From Aquariibacter albus (GTDB lineage: Bacteria; Pseudomonadota; Gammaproteobacteria; Burkholderiales; Burkholderiaceae_C), in assembly GCF_014145335.1 (NCBI RefSeq), contig NZ_JACIVI010000001.1, forward strand, positions 806,001-870,000: a stretch of 64,000 nt of DNA, written 5' to 3'. The notes beneath the pieces were generated by a model. The model searched no databases. It was not told the origin of the DNA and saw nothing but the letters and a program-made list of their open reading frames with translations. Below are positions 45,804-54,114 of this stretch, piece after piece. Within the stretch, counting starts at the first letter, position 1. Each line of letters begins with the position of its first letter. Made by a program: the position numbers and the translations under genes.

Positions 45804-46934
45804 TCAGCGCAGGTGCAGATCGTCCTCGCCCCAGCGCAGATCCAGCGGCTCGACGATCAGCTGCTTCGGCCCGGCCTCCACGGCGCCGGCCACCCAGGCC
45901 GCGATGCCCTGGGCTTGCGCAATCTCGACGGTGCGCGCGGCGAGGTCGGCCGGCACGAAGAGCGCGAAGCCCGCGCCCATGTTCAGCGTGCCGTAGGCCT
46001 CGCGGGCGTCGTGGCCGGCCTGTTCAGCAATGAACTTCAACACCGGCGGCACGGGCGGCACCGTGTGGATGCGGTAGGTCAGCGCGGCCGGATGGCGCAG
46101 CAGCTTGCGCCAGCCATGGCCGGTGATGTTGGCGGCGTAGTGCGGCACGATGCCCGCCTGGGCCAAGGCCTCGGTCACCGGCGAATACAGCGCGGTCGGC
46201 GCCAGCAGGGCCTCGCCATAGCGCAGGCCGGGGTGGCCGACCGGGTCGATCTCGGTCAGATACCCCTCGGGCAGACGCTCGACCAGCTTGCGCGCCAGGC
46301 TCAGGCCATTGGCGTGGATGCCGCTGGAGGCCAGCAGCACGATGGCGTCGCCGGCCTGCAGCTTGTCGCCCAGGGTCAGGCGGCTCTTGGGGTTGACCAG
46401 GCCGGTGCAGCCACAGGCCAGGTCGATGCGGTCGGCTTCGACGATGCCGGCCAGGGCCGGCGTCTCGCCGCCGCCCCAGGCGATCGAGCAGGTCTCGCAG
46501 GCCTTCTGCCAGCCTTCGACCAGGGCCTGTGCGCGCGCCGCATCCTTGAACCAGGCGCTGCCGCCGGCGGCCCAGTAGGCCTGGGCCAGCAGCGGCGTGG
46601 CGCCCACGGTGATCAGGTCGTTCACCGCCATCGCGATCGTGTCCTGCGCGATGCCGGCATACCAGCTGCGGCCGGTGAGCTGCGCCATCTCGTCGGCCAC
46701 CAGCACCTTGGTGCCCAGGCACTCGACGATGCTCGCCAGATAGAAGGGGCCCACGTCGACGACGTAGGCCGACTCGCCGCGCGAGGCCGCGACCTCGCCG
46801 AAGCCGTGCTTGCCGAGCTGCACCGCGGTCGCGGCGGCGGCACGCTGGGCCGCCACCTTCAGCGGATCGATGAGGTCGTACTGGACGCCGGCCTGGTCAT
46901 AGCTCAGCGGGGCGGGGGTGGGGGCGTGGCTCAT
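45804..46934 (-). CDS. PurM-like (AIR synthase-related) protein
   Basis: 376 residues. It aligns by eye with all signature blocks of phosphoribosylaminoimidazole synthetase: LSYDQAGVQYD, CLGTKVLVADEM, DTIAMAVNDLITVGATPL, WGGGETPALAG, LLASSGIHANGLSLARKL, ANITGHGW and GTLNMGAGFALFV. Many positions differ from canonical PurM (for example GHG in place of the GGG of TGGG). It is thus either a divergent PurM or a paralogue of unknown substrate in the AIRS superfamily. GATAAT (46977 to 46972, minus) may be its -10. It is divergent from dnaX. Confidence 0.78.
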   Translation of the reverse strand: MSHAPTPAPLSYDQAGVQYDLIDPLKVAAQRAAAATAVQLGKHGFGEVAASRGESAYVVDVGPFYLASIVECLGTKVLVADEMAQLTGRSWYAGIAQDTIAMAVNDLITVGATPLLAQAYWAAGGSAWFKDAARAQALVEGWQKACETCSIAWGGGETPALAGIVEADRIDLACGCTGLVNPKSRLTLGDKLQAGDAIVLLASSGIHANGLSLARKLVERLPEGYLTEIDPVGHPGLRYGEALLAPTALYSPVTEALAQAGIVPHYAANITGHGWRKLLRHPAALTYRIHTVPPVPPVLKFIAEQAGHDAREAYGTLNMGAGFALFVPADLAARTVEIAQAQGIAAWVAGAVEAGPKQLIVEPLDLRWGEDDLHLR

Positions 46935-47019
46935 CGGGCGGCGCGGGGCAGGGCAGGGATCGAAGCCACGGATTATCCCTGCGCCCCCGGTCGTGTCCGG
47001 GGCCGTGGAGACCGGCCTC

Positions 47020-47025
47020 TAGAAT
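47020..47025 (+). promoter_or_regulatory. -10 element (TAGAAT) immediately before dnaX
   Basis: CTCTAGAATCC ends 7 bases before the dnaX ATG, so transcription would start at or next to the A of ATG. No Shine-Dalgarno is present between the hexamer and the start. A CCCCGG/CCGGGG stem lies upstream (46985-47002). Confidence 0.5.
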
Positions 47026-47032
47026 CCTCGCC

Positions 47033-49072
47033 ATGACGACCCTGGTCCTGGCCCGCAAGTACCGGCCGCGCCGCTTCGACGAGATGGTGGGCCAGGAGCA
47101 TGTGGTGCAGGCTCTGGCCAACGCCCTGCGTTCGAACCGGCTGCATCACGCCTACCTCTTCACCGGCACCCGCGGCGTCGGCAAGACCACGGTCTCGCGC
47201 ATCCTGGCCAAGAGCCTGAACTGCGTCGGCCCGGACGGGCAGGGCGGGGTGACCGACCAGCCCTGCGGCGTCTGCAACCACTGCCGCGACATCGATGCCG
47301 GCCGCCATGTCGACTACACCGAACTCGACGCCGCCAGCAACCGCGGCGTCGAGGAGATCGGCCAGCTGCTCGACCGTGCCGTCTACAAGCCGGTGCTCGC
47401 GCGGACCAAGGTCTACCTGATCGACGAAGTCCACATGCTGTCGAGCACCGCCTTCAACGCGATGCTCAAGACGCTGGAGGAGCCGCCCGAGCACCTGAAG
47501 TTCGTGCTGGCGACGACCGACCCGCAGAAGCTGCCCATCACCGTGCTCTCGCGCTGCCTGCAGTTCAACCTGCGGCCCATGGCGCCCGAGACCGTGCGCG
47601 AGCACCTGGGCCGCGTGCTGGCTGCCGAAGCCATTCCCGCCGAGCCCGGCGCGCTCAGGCTGCTGGCCCGGGCCGCGCGGGGCTCGATGCGCGACGCCCT
47701 CTCGCTGACCGACCAGGCCATCGCCTACGGCAATGGCGCGCTGGCCGAGGAGGGGGTGCGGACCATGCTCGGCGCCGTCGACGATCGGCTGGCCGAGTCG
47801 CTCGTCGAGGCCCTGGCCGCGGGCGATGGCGCCCGCGTTGTGCAGCACTGCGACCGCCTGCGCGACGAGGGCCTGTCGGCCGAGGGCATGCTCGAAGCCA
47901 TCGCCACCCTCTGCCAGCGCATGGCCGTGCAGCAGGCCGTGCCCGGCGCGCTCGATGCCGACGATCCCGAGCAGGCGGCCGCCCTCGCGCTGGCGGCCCG
48001 CCTGCCGGCCGACGAAACCCAGCTGCTCTACAGCCTGGCCCTGCAGGGCCGCGCCGAGCTGGCGCTCGCGCCCGACGAGTTCAGCGGCCTGCTGATGGTG
48101 CTGCTGCGCTTCCTGGCCTTCCGGCCGGCACCGGACGGCGTGCCGCGCCCTGCGGCGCCTGCGCCGGCCGAGCCCGCCGCCCGCCCGCGCGCCACGTCCA
48201 GCGCGGCCTTGCGCAGCCCGGCCCCGCCTGCCGCGCAGATGCCCGCGCCCCAGCCGCCGGACGAAGGGCCCGCGGCCTGGCCGGCCCGGGCGATGGCGTC
48301 GCCGGTCGCGGCCCCTGCGCCGGTGTCGCCCTCTCTGCCGGCCGCCGCGATCGCGCCGCGTCCCGCCCCCGCCGTGGCGCCGCCGCCCTCCCGTCCCGAG
48401 GCCGCGGCGCCTGCGCCGCGTCGCCCGCGCGAGCCGGCCCCCTGGGATGAGGAAGTCCCGCATCCCGCGCTGAGCGAGGACCGCCCGACGCCCCCTGCAA
48501 GCCAGGCCCTGCCGGGCGAGGATGCGCCCCATCCCGTCGAGGCGCAGGGGCAGGCTGCGCCCTTCGCCGCCGAGGATGGGGCCCCGCCCGAGCTGGACTT
48601 CGAGTCGCCGTCCGAGGCGGCCGTGGCCTCCACGGCCCCGCCCCCATCGGCCGAGCGTGCCGACCCGCTGCCCGACAGCCCGCTGGGCGTGGCCTGGGCC
48701 GCCCTGGTCGACACCCTGATCGCGCAGGGCCGGGTGGCCGCGCTGCATCGCCAGCTCGCCTGGCAGGCCCAGTGCCTGAAGCTGGGGCCCGAGACCGGCG
48801 AGGTGCAGTTGCGCATCGACCGCGAAACCCTGCGCAGCCCGCTGCACATCGAACGGCTGCAGGCCGCGCTGGCTGCCCACTGGCAGCGCCCGGTCACGCT
48901 GCAGGTCGAGGCGGGCCCGGTCGACGACAGCCCGGCGCGCCGTGATGCCGCGGCCCGGCTGGCCCGCCAGCAGGCGGCCGAGGCGGCCTGCGAGGCCGAT
49001 CCGCTTGTCCAGGCCCTGCTTGGCCGTCACCGTGGCGCCCAGCTGCTGCCCGGCACCCTGCAGCCCCGCTGA
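47033..49072 (+). CDS. dnaX: DNA polymerase III subunits tau/gamma
   Basis: 679 residues. The AAA+ clamp-loader motor has Walker A GTRGVGKTT (44-52), zinc cysteines (NC..., PCGVCNHC), Walker B YLIDEVH, NAMLKTLEEPP and the SRC motif (LSRCLQFNL). From about 365 it is a Pro/Ala-rich linker, then a tau-specific C-terminal domain (about 545-679) with WAALVDTLIAQGRVAALHRQ (in parts). I see no A-AAA-AAG slippery run, so programmed frameshifting to gamma as in E. coli is not evident. It heads dnaX-ybaB-recR. Confidence 0.95.
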   Translation: MTTLVLARKYRPRRFDEMVGQEHVVQALANALRSNRLHHAYLFTGTRGVGKTTVSRILAKSLNCVGPDGQGGVTDQPCGVCNHCRDIDAGRHVDYTELDAASNRGVEEIGQLLDRAVYKPVLARTKVYLIDEVHMLSSTAFNAMLKTLEEPPEHLKFVLATTDPQKLPITVLSRCLQFNLRPMAPETVREHLGRVLAAEAIPAEPGALRLLARAARGSMRDALSLTDQAIAYGNGALAEEGVRTMLGAVDDRLAESLVEALAAGDGARVVQHCDRLRDEGLSAEGMLEAIATLCQRMAVQQAVPGALDADDPEQAAALALAARLPADETQLLYSLALQGRAELALAPDEFSGLLMVLLRFLAFRPAPDGVPRPAAPAPAEPAARPRATSSAALRSPAPPAAQMPAPQPPDEGPAAWPARAMASPVAAPAPVSPSLPAAAIAPRPAPAVAPPPSRPEAAAPAPRRPREPAPWDEEVPHPALSEDRPTPPASQALPGEDAPHPVEAQGQAAPFAAEDGAPPELDFESPSEAAVASTAPPPSAERADPLPDSPLGVAWAALVDTLIAQGRVAALHRQLAWQAQCLKLGPETGEVQLRIDRETLRSPLHIERLQAALAAHWQRPVTLQVEAGPVDDSPARRDAAARLARQQAAEAACEADPLVQALLGRHRGAQLLPGTLQPR

Positions 49073-49129
49073 CCCGCGGACGGCTGCAAGGTCCTTCTTT
49101 CCGACCCGTCACTTTTCGAGGATCACCCC

Positions 49130-49456
49130 ATGCTCAAGGGACAACTCGCCGGCCTGATGAAGCAGGCCCAGGCCATGCAGGACAACCTCAAGCGCGCGCA
49201 GGACGAACTGGCGCTGCTGGAGGTCGAGGGCCAGTCCGGCGGCGGCCTGGTCAAGGTGACGATGAGCTGCAAGCACGACGTCAAGCGCATCGCCATCGAC
49301 CCCAGCCTGCTGGCCGACGACAAGGACATGCTCGAAGACCTGGTGGCCGCTGCCTTCAACGACGGCCTGCGCCGTGCCGAGGCCCTGAGTGCCGAGAAGA
49401 TGGCCAAGGTCACCGCCGGCATGCCGCTGCCGCCCGGCATGAAGCTGCCGTTCTGA
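49130..49456 (+). CDS. ybaB: YbaB/EbfC nucleoid-associated protein
   Basis: 108 residues. A small homodimeric DNA-binding protein: [23 protein letters not shown] at the N terminus (in parts), a central beta sheet ([19 protein letters not shown]) and the C-terminal helix with [18 protein letters not shown]. It lies 57 bases after dnaX and 34 before recR, the conserved trio. Confidence 0.95.
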   Translation: MLKGQLAGLMKQAQAMQDNLKRAQDELALLEVEGQSGGGLVKVTMSCKHDVKRIAIDPSLLADDKDMLEDLVAAAFNDGLRRAEALSAEKMAKVTAGMPLPPGMKLPF

Positions 49457-49490
49457 ACGCCGCGCGCGCGTCCCGCCGGCTCCCGCCGCC

Positions 49491-50084
49491 ATGAGTGCAG
49501 CCCCCGGCGCGCTGGAAGCGCTGATCGATGCCCTGCGCCGGCTGCCGGGTGTCGGGCAGAAATCGGCCCAGCGCATGGCCTACCACCTGCTGCAGCACGA
49601 CCGCCCCGCGGCCCGCCAGCTGGCCCAGGCCCTGGGCCATGCGGAGCAGGCGGTGCGCCACTGCGCGCGCTGCCACACCTTCACCGAGGCGGAGGTCTGC
49701 GCGACCTGCCTCGACCCGGCCCGCGATGCGCGCCAGCTGCTGGTCGTCGAAACCCCCGCCGACCAAGCCGCGCTGGAGCGCAGCGGCAGCTACCGCGGGC
49801 TCTACTTCGTGCTGATGGGCCGCCTCTCGCCCCTGGATGGCATCGGCGTGCACGACATCGGACTGGCCCCGCTGCTGCAGCGGGCGCAGGACGGTGTGGT
49901 CGACGAGCTGATCCTTGCGACCAGCTTCACGGCCGAAGGCGAAGCCACCGCCCAGGCCATTGCCCAGGCCCTGCGGCCCCAGGGCCTGAGCGTGACCCGC
50001 CTGGCGCGTGGCGTGCCGGTGGGCAGCGAACTGGAGTTCGTCGACCTCGGCACCCTGGCCCACGCCCTGGCCGACCGGCGCTGA
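49491..50084 (+). CDS. recR: Recombination protein RecR
   Basis: 197 residues. An HhH region ([20 protein letters not shown]), a zinc finger [16 protein letters not shown], a Toprim domain ([19 protein letters not shown]...[13 protein letters not shown]) and a C-terminal Walker-B-like strand. It loads RecA at gaps with RecFO. It is the last gene of its unit, 13 bases from the convergent MltD-like gene. Confidence 0.96.
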   Translation: MSAAPGALEALIDALRRLPGVGQKSAQRMAYHLLQHDRPAARQLAQALGHAEQAVRHCARCHTFTEAEVCATCLDPARDARQLLVVETPADQAALERSGSYRGLYFVLMGRLSPLDGIGVHDIGLAPLLQRAQDGVVDELILATSFTAEGEATAQAIAQALRPQGLSVTRLARGVPVGSELEFVDLGTLAHALADRR

Positions 50085-50097
50085 GCCGGTCGCGCCC

Positions 50098-51918
50098 TCA
50101 GCGGGGGCTGGCCTGGGCCACGCGTTCGCCGCTGCGCCGGCCTTCGGACTTGCCGGCCTGCGCCACCGCACGCTTGCCGGTCGCAGCGGCCGGCTTGCCC
50201 GCCACGGCCGGCGACTTGTTGCGGCGCGCCTCGGCCTGGGCCAGGCGCTCGGCCCGGCTGCCGGCCGGCTTGCGTGCCGCGAGCTCGGTCGCGCGGCGCT
50301 CCTTGGCCCGCGCCGGCACGGCGGCGGCCCGGGTCGGCAGGTAGAGCACCACCGCCTGGCCGGGTCGCAGCTTCATGTCGGCCGAGCCCCCGTTCCAGCC
50401 GGCCACCGCCTCGGCACTCAGGCCATGACGCGCGGCCAGCAGGGCCAGCGTGCGGTCCTTGGCCCGGGCCTTGGCCACCACGCGCCGGCCCGGCGGGCGC
50501 ACCGGGGCGAGGGCCAGCCGGGCGTTCTCGGCCACATGCTCGGCCACATCCTGGTCGCGCTTGCCGGCGCGCGGCACCAGCAGGGTGGAACCGGCCTTCA
50601 CCATCATCCGGGGCGGGATGCGGTTCAGGCTGCGCAGCTCGCTCTCGGCCATGCCCACCTTCTGCGCCGCCTGGGCCGGGCTCATGGTCTCCGGCACGAC
50701 CCAGGCCGTCCAGCTGGCCAGCCCGCCGCGATGACGGGCGAGGCGGTGGACGAAGCGCTGCGCGTTCTCCCAGGGCAGCAGCACCTGCGGCGTGCCGGCG
50801 GCCAGGATCAGCGGCTTGTTCATCGAGGGGTTGAGCGCCTGCACTTCGGCCAGCGGCAGCTCGGCCAGCTCGGCGACCAGCGCGGTGTCGATGTCACGCT
50901 GGATCGGCACCGCCAGGAAGTAGGGGTGGTTCTCGATCGGCGGCAGGGCCATGCCGAAGTCCTGCGGCGCCGCCACGATGGCCTTCACCGCGATCAGCTT
51001 CGGCACGTAGTGGCGGGTCTCCTCGGGCATGCGCAGGTGGGCGTAGCCGGTCGGCAGGCCGGCGCGCTGGTTGCGCTTGATGGCCCGCTGCACATTGCCC
51101 TCGCCCCAGTTGTAAGCGGCCAGGGCCAGGTGCCAGTCGCCGAACATCGCGTGCAGCTTCTGCAGGTAGTCCAGCGCGGCCTGGGTCGAGGCCAGCACGT
51201 CGCGCCGATCGTCGCGGAACAGGTTCTGCGTCAGGTCGAAATGCTTGCCCGTCGAGGGGATGAACTGCCACATGCCCGAGGCCTTGGCCGAGGACATGGC
51301 CTGCGGGTTGAAAGCGCTCTCGATGAAGGGCAGCAGGGCCAGCTCGGTCGGCAGGCCCCGGCGCTCGACCTCGTCGACGATGTGGAAGAGGTAGCGGCTG
51401 GAGCGCGCCGTCATGCGCTGCACGTAGTCGGGCCGGCTGCCGTACCAGCGGCGCTGCTGGGCCACCTCGGGCGTTTCGAGCGGCTCCAGGCGGTAGCCCT
51501 CGCGGATGCGGTCCCACAGGTCGCGGCGCGCCTGGGCCTCGGGCTGCGGCTGGACCTCGGGTTGCAGCGGGTCGATCGGCGTGCCGGCGGCGGGCAGGGC
51601 GTCGGCCGGACGGATGCCGACGGGCGGCAGGGCCTCCGGGCTGGAGAAGCCAGGCCGGATCACCGGATCGGCCGGGCGGCCGAGCGGGCTGGCCGGCGCG
51701 GGCGGCAGGCTGGGGGCGGGCAGGGTGGCCAGGGCCTGCGGCCGGTTCGGCGACGGCAACTCGCGACGGGCGGTGGGCGGGGGCGATGCCGGCACCTTGG
51801 CCTGCGGGGCGGCGGGCGGCGGCTGCAAGCCGGCACAGGCACTGAGCAGGGCACTCAACAGCAGCAGGCCGGCGGGCCGGGCAGCACGCCGCCGCAGCGG
51901 CCAGGGGGGAGGCGTCAT
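50098..51918 (-). CDS. mltD: MltD-like membrane-bound lytic murein transglycosylase with LysM domains
   Basis: 606 residues. Lipobox ALLSACAG gives lipidated Cys28. A long Pro/Ala-rich linker follows, then an SLT domain with catalytic Glu in LLPFIESAFNPQA, SSAKASGMWQFIPSTG and ALAAYNWGEGNVQRA. LysM-like modules follow (YFLAVPIQRDID..., AWVVPETMSPAQAAQKVGM, and a degenerate C-terminal one), and the last ~60 residues are Lys/Arg/Ala-rich. It cleaves peptidoglycan at the outer membrane. ATGA overlap with gloB makes a two-gene unit. Confidence 0.9.
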   Translation of the reverse strand: MTPPPWPLRRRAARPAGLLLLSALLSACAGLQPPPAAPQAKVPASPPPTARRELPSPNRPQALATLPAPSLPPAPASPLGRPADPVIRPGFSSPEALPPVGIRPADALPAAGTPIDPLQPEVQPQPEAQARRDLWDRIREGYRLEPLETPEVAQQRRWYGSRPDYVQRMTARSSRYLFHIVDEVERRGLPTELALLPFIESAFNPQAMSSAKASGMWQFIPSTGKHFDLTQNLFRDDRRDVLASTQAALDYLQKLHAMFGDWHLALAAYNWGEGNVQRAIKRNQRAGLPTGYAHLRMPEETRHYVPKLIAVKAIVAAPQDFGMALPPIENHPYFLAVPIQRDIDTALVAELAELPLAEVQALNPSMNKPLILAAGTPQVLLPWENAQRFVHRLARHRGGLASWTAWVVPETMSPAQAAQKVGMAESELRSLNRIPPRMMVKAGSTLLVPRAGKRDQDVAEHVAENARLALAPVRPPGRRVVAKARAKDRTLALLAARHGLSAEAVAGWNGGSADMKLRPGQAVVLYLPTRAAAVPARAKERRATELAARKPAGSRAERLAQAEARRNKSPAVAGKPAAATGKRAVAQAGKSEGRRSGERVAQASPR

Positions 51919-52703
51919 CGGTAGTGGTTCTTCCAGGTCCGGATCGCGGCCAGCACGGCCACCGGATCGTCGGAGGCTGCGCCCTGGGCGCGGGCCTGGG
52001 CTGCGACCGCGGCTTCGCCGCTGCGCAGGAAGGGATTGATCGCCCGCTCCAGGCCGATGCGGCTGGGCAGGGTGGGCTCGCCGCGCGCACGCAGGGCCTC
52101 GCAATGCGCGCGATGGGCGGCGAGCTCGGCGTTGTCGGGCTCGACCGCGCTGGCGAAGGCCAGGTTGGACAGGGTGTACTCGTGGGCGCAGCAGACGCGC
52201 GTGTCGGCCGGCAGCGCAGCCAGGCGGCCGAGCGAGGCATGCATCTGCGCCGCCGTGCCCTCGAACAGCCGGCCGCAGCCGCCGGAGAAGAGGGTGTCGC
52301 CGCAGAAGAGCAGCGGGGCCTCGCCGGCTGGCCGGGCCACATAGGCCAGGTGGTCCAGGGTGTGGCCGGGCACGGCCAGCACCTGGAAGCCCAGGCCCAG
52401 CAGCTCGACGGTGTCGCCTTCGGCCACGGTTTGCGTCAGGCCGGCGATGCCGCTGCCGGCCGGGCCGAGGACCGGGGGCGGCACCCTGCCGCGCTGCCTT
52501 GCCCGCTCGGCCAGGCCGGCCAGACCGCCGGTGTGATCGCCGTGGTGATGCGTCACTAGAATCCCGGCGATTTCGAGCTTCAGCCGGTCGAGCATCGCGA
52601 GGACCGGTGCGGCGTCCCCCGGATCGACGACCACCGCGTGCGCGGCGTCGTGGAGCATCCAGATGTAGTTGTCGGTGAAGGCGGGAACGGCGAGCAGCTT
52701 CAT
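51915..52703 (-). CDS. gloB: Hydroxyacylglutathione hydrolase (glyoxalase II)
   Basis: 262 residues. A metallo-beta-lactamase fold with the metal motif THHHGDHTGG (about 54-63), VPGHTLDH, CGDTLFSGGCGRLFEG and the C-terminal glutathione-binding CAHEYTLSN region. It hydrolyses S-lactoylglutathione from methylglyoxal detoxification. The start [17 protein letters not shown] is conserved in the family. The start codon overlaps the ATG of the divergent methyltransferase by 2 bases. Its -10 (TATACT, 52725 to 52720) lies in the latter's codons. Confidence 0.95.
   Translation of the reverse strand: MKLLAVPAFTDNYIWMLHDAAHAVVVDPGDAAPVLAMLDRLKLEIAGILVTHHHGDHTGGLAGLAERARQRGRVPPPVLGPAGSGIAGLTQTVAEGDTVELLGLGFQVLAVPGHTLDHLAYVARPAGEAPLLFCGDTLFSGGCGRLFEGTAAQMHASLGRLAALPADTRVCCAHEYTLSNLAFASAVEPDNAELAAHRAHCEALRARGEPTLPSRIGLERAINPFLRSGEAAVAAQARAQGAASDDPVAVLAAIRTWKNHYR
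52557..52562 (+). promoter_or_regulatory. Possible -10 (TAGAAT) inside gloB, facing the methyltransferase
   Basis: CACTAGAATCCC reads on the plus strand within the gloB coding region, 139 bases before the methyltransferase start. It shares the CTAGAAT core with intergenic promoters in the window. Since the two genes share start codons, a promoter inside gloB is required for the methyltransferase. Confidence 0.4.
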
Positions 52704-53523
52704 GACTTTGAGTCCGCTGAGTATAGGTTTGGCCCCCTGGCTGGAGACCCCTGCCGGACGGTATGCGCTGGACTGGGAGCAGCAGCAGCTCGATGCGCTG
52801 GTCGCCGACCTCTTCGGCTTCCATGCCATCCAGCTCGGCCTGCCGGTGCTTGACGGCCTGCGGGCGAACCGGATGCCCCACCGCTGGCAGGTCGACGAGG
52901 GGGGGGCCGACGACACGCGGACGGCCGTGCGCTGCGATTTCCACGCGCTGCCCTTCGCCAGCCAGAGCCTGGACCTGGTGCTGCTGCCGCACACCCTGGA
53001 CCTTTGCCTGGACCCGCATGCCACCCTGCGCGAGGTCGAGCGCGTGCTGATGCCCGAGGGCCGGGTCGTCATCGTCGGCTTCAACCCCGACAGCCTCTGG
53101 GGCCTGCGCCAGGGCGGTGGCCTGCTGCTGCGACGCCTGGGCAGCCAGGGCCCCGTCTACCTGCCCTGCGGCGAGGCCGGCACCGGCCGCCTGATCAGCC
53201 CGCGACGCCTGCGCGACTGGCTGCGCCTGCTCGGCTTCGAGATCGATGGCGGCCGCTTCGGCGCCTACCGTCCGCCCTGGCGCAGCGCGGCCTGGCTGGA
53301 CCGCTGGGCCTGGATGGAATCCGCCGGCGACCGCTGGTGGCCGATGTTCGGCGCGCTGCACATCCTGGTGGCCGTCAAGCGCGTGGCCGGCATGCGCCTG
53401 ATCGGCCCGGCCTGGAAGCGGCCGCGTCGCGCGCGTGCCGCCCCGGCCGTGGCGGGCGGTCACCGCGAAGCCCTGATGCCGCCCCTGTCCCCCTCCTCCC
53501 GCTCGAAACGATCCTCCGAATGA
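52702..53523 (+). CDS. Class I SAM-dependent methyltransferase (methyltransferase domain 11 type)
   Basis: 273 residues from the ATG at 52702. The conserved part begins [20 protein letters not shown], so TTG codons at 52708 or 52729 are alternative starts that would avoid the start-codon overlap with gloB. Motif-II/III segments are [18 protein letters not shown] and [20 protein letters not shown]. The glycine-rich motif I is weak, as in this family. The substrate is unknown. It is regularly found between gloB and rnhA in beta-/gamma-proteobacteria. The C-terminal ~40 residues are Arg/Ala/Ser-rich. ATGA overlap with rnhA. Confidence 0.87.
   Translation: MTLSPLSIGLAPWLETPAGRYALDWEQQQLDALVADLFGFHAIQLGLPVLDGLRANRMPHRWQVDEGGADDTRTAVRCDFHALPFASQSLDLVLLPHTLDLCLDPHATLREVERVLMPEGRVVIVGFNPDSLWGLRQGGGLLLRRLGSQGPVYLPCGEAGTGRLISPRRLRDWLRLLGFEIDGGRFGAYRPPWRSAAWLDRWAWMESAGDRWWPMFGALHILVAVKRVAGMRLIGPAWKRPRRARAAPAVAGGHREALMPPLSPSSRSKRSSE
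52720..52725 (-). promoter_or_regulatory. -10 element (TATACT) for gloB
   Basis: On the minus strand, CCTATACTCAG ends 16 bases before the gloB ATG, giving a leader of ~10 bases. The bases lie inside the first ten codons of the divergent methyltransferase. Confidence 0.5.
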
Positions 53524-53978
53524 ATCTCCCGATCCAGCGTCCCGCCGTCACCATCTACGCCGATGGCGCCTGCAAGGGCAACCCCGGCCCCGGCGGCTGG
53601 GGCGTCTGGCTCACCAGCGGCGAGCACGAGAAAGAGCTCTTCGGCGGCGAGCCCAGCACCACCAACAACCGCATGGAGCTGACCGCCGTCATCGAGGCCC
53701 TCGCCAGCCTCAAGCGCAGCTGCGACATCGTCGTCTACACCGACAGCAGCTATGTGCAGCAGGGCATCAGCGAATGGATCCACAACTGGAAGCGTCGGGG
53801 CTGGAAGACCGCCGGCGGCCAGCCGGTCAAGAACGCCGACCTCTGGGCCCGGCTCGATGCGCTGGCCGCCTTGCACCGCATCGACTGGCGCTGGGTCAAG
53901 GGCCATGCCGGCGATCCCGGCAACGAGCGTGCCGACCGCCTGGCCAACCAGGGCGTGCCCGGCGGGGTCCGCCGATGA
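53520..53978 (+). CDS. rnhA: Ribonuclease HI
   Basis: 152 residues. It removes RNA from RNA-DNA hybrids. The acidic catalytic set is visible as Asp in [17 protein letters not shown], Glu in [13 protein letters not shown], Asp in [11 protein letters not shown] and the late Asp in [15 protein letters not shown] before it holds the catalytic His. ATGA overlap with the methyltransferase gene; the next gene is 136 bases away. Confidence 0.97.
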   Translation: MNLPIQRPAVTIYADGACKGNPGPGGWGVWLTSGEHEKELFGGEPSTTNNRMELTAVIEALASLKRSCDIVVYTDSSYVQQGISEWIHNWKRRGWKTAGGQPVKNADLWARLDALAALHRIDWRWVKGHAGDPGNERADRLANQGVPGGVRR

Positions 53979-54114
53979 GCCCGCTGTGTGAAGCCCGTGT
54001 TGCCGGCGCGCTGCGCCCTGCGGTCTTGGGGTCGACGCCGGCAGGGCCGGCCGCTTGCGGCGAGGATCGCAGCCCGCGGCCGTCGAGGCCCCCGGTCCTG
54101 AGCCCCTGCCCTGC

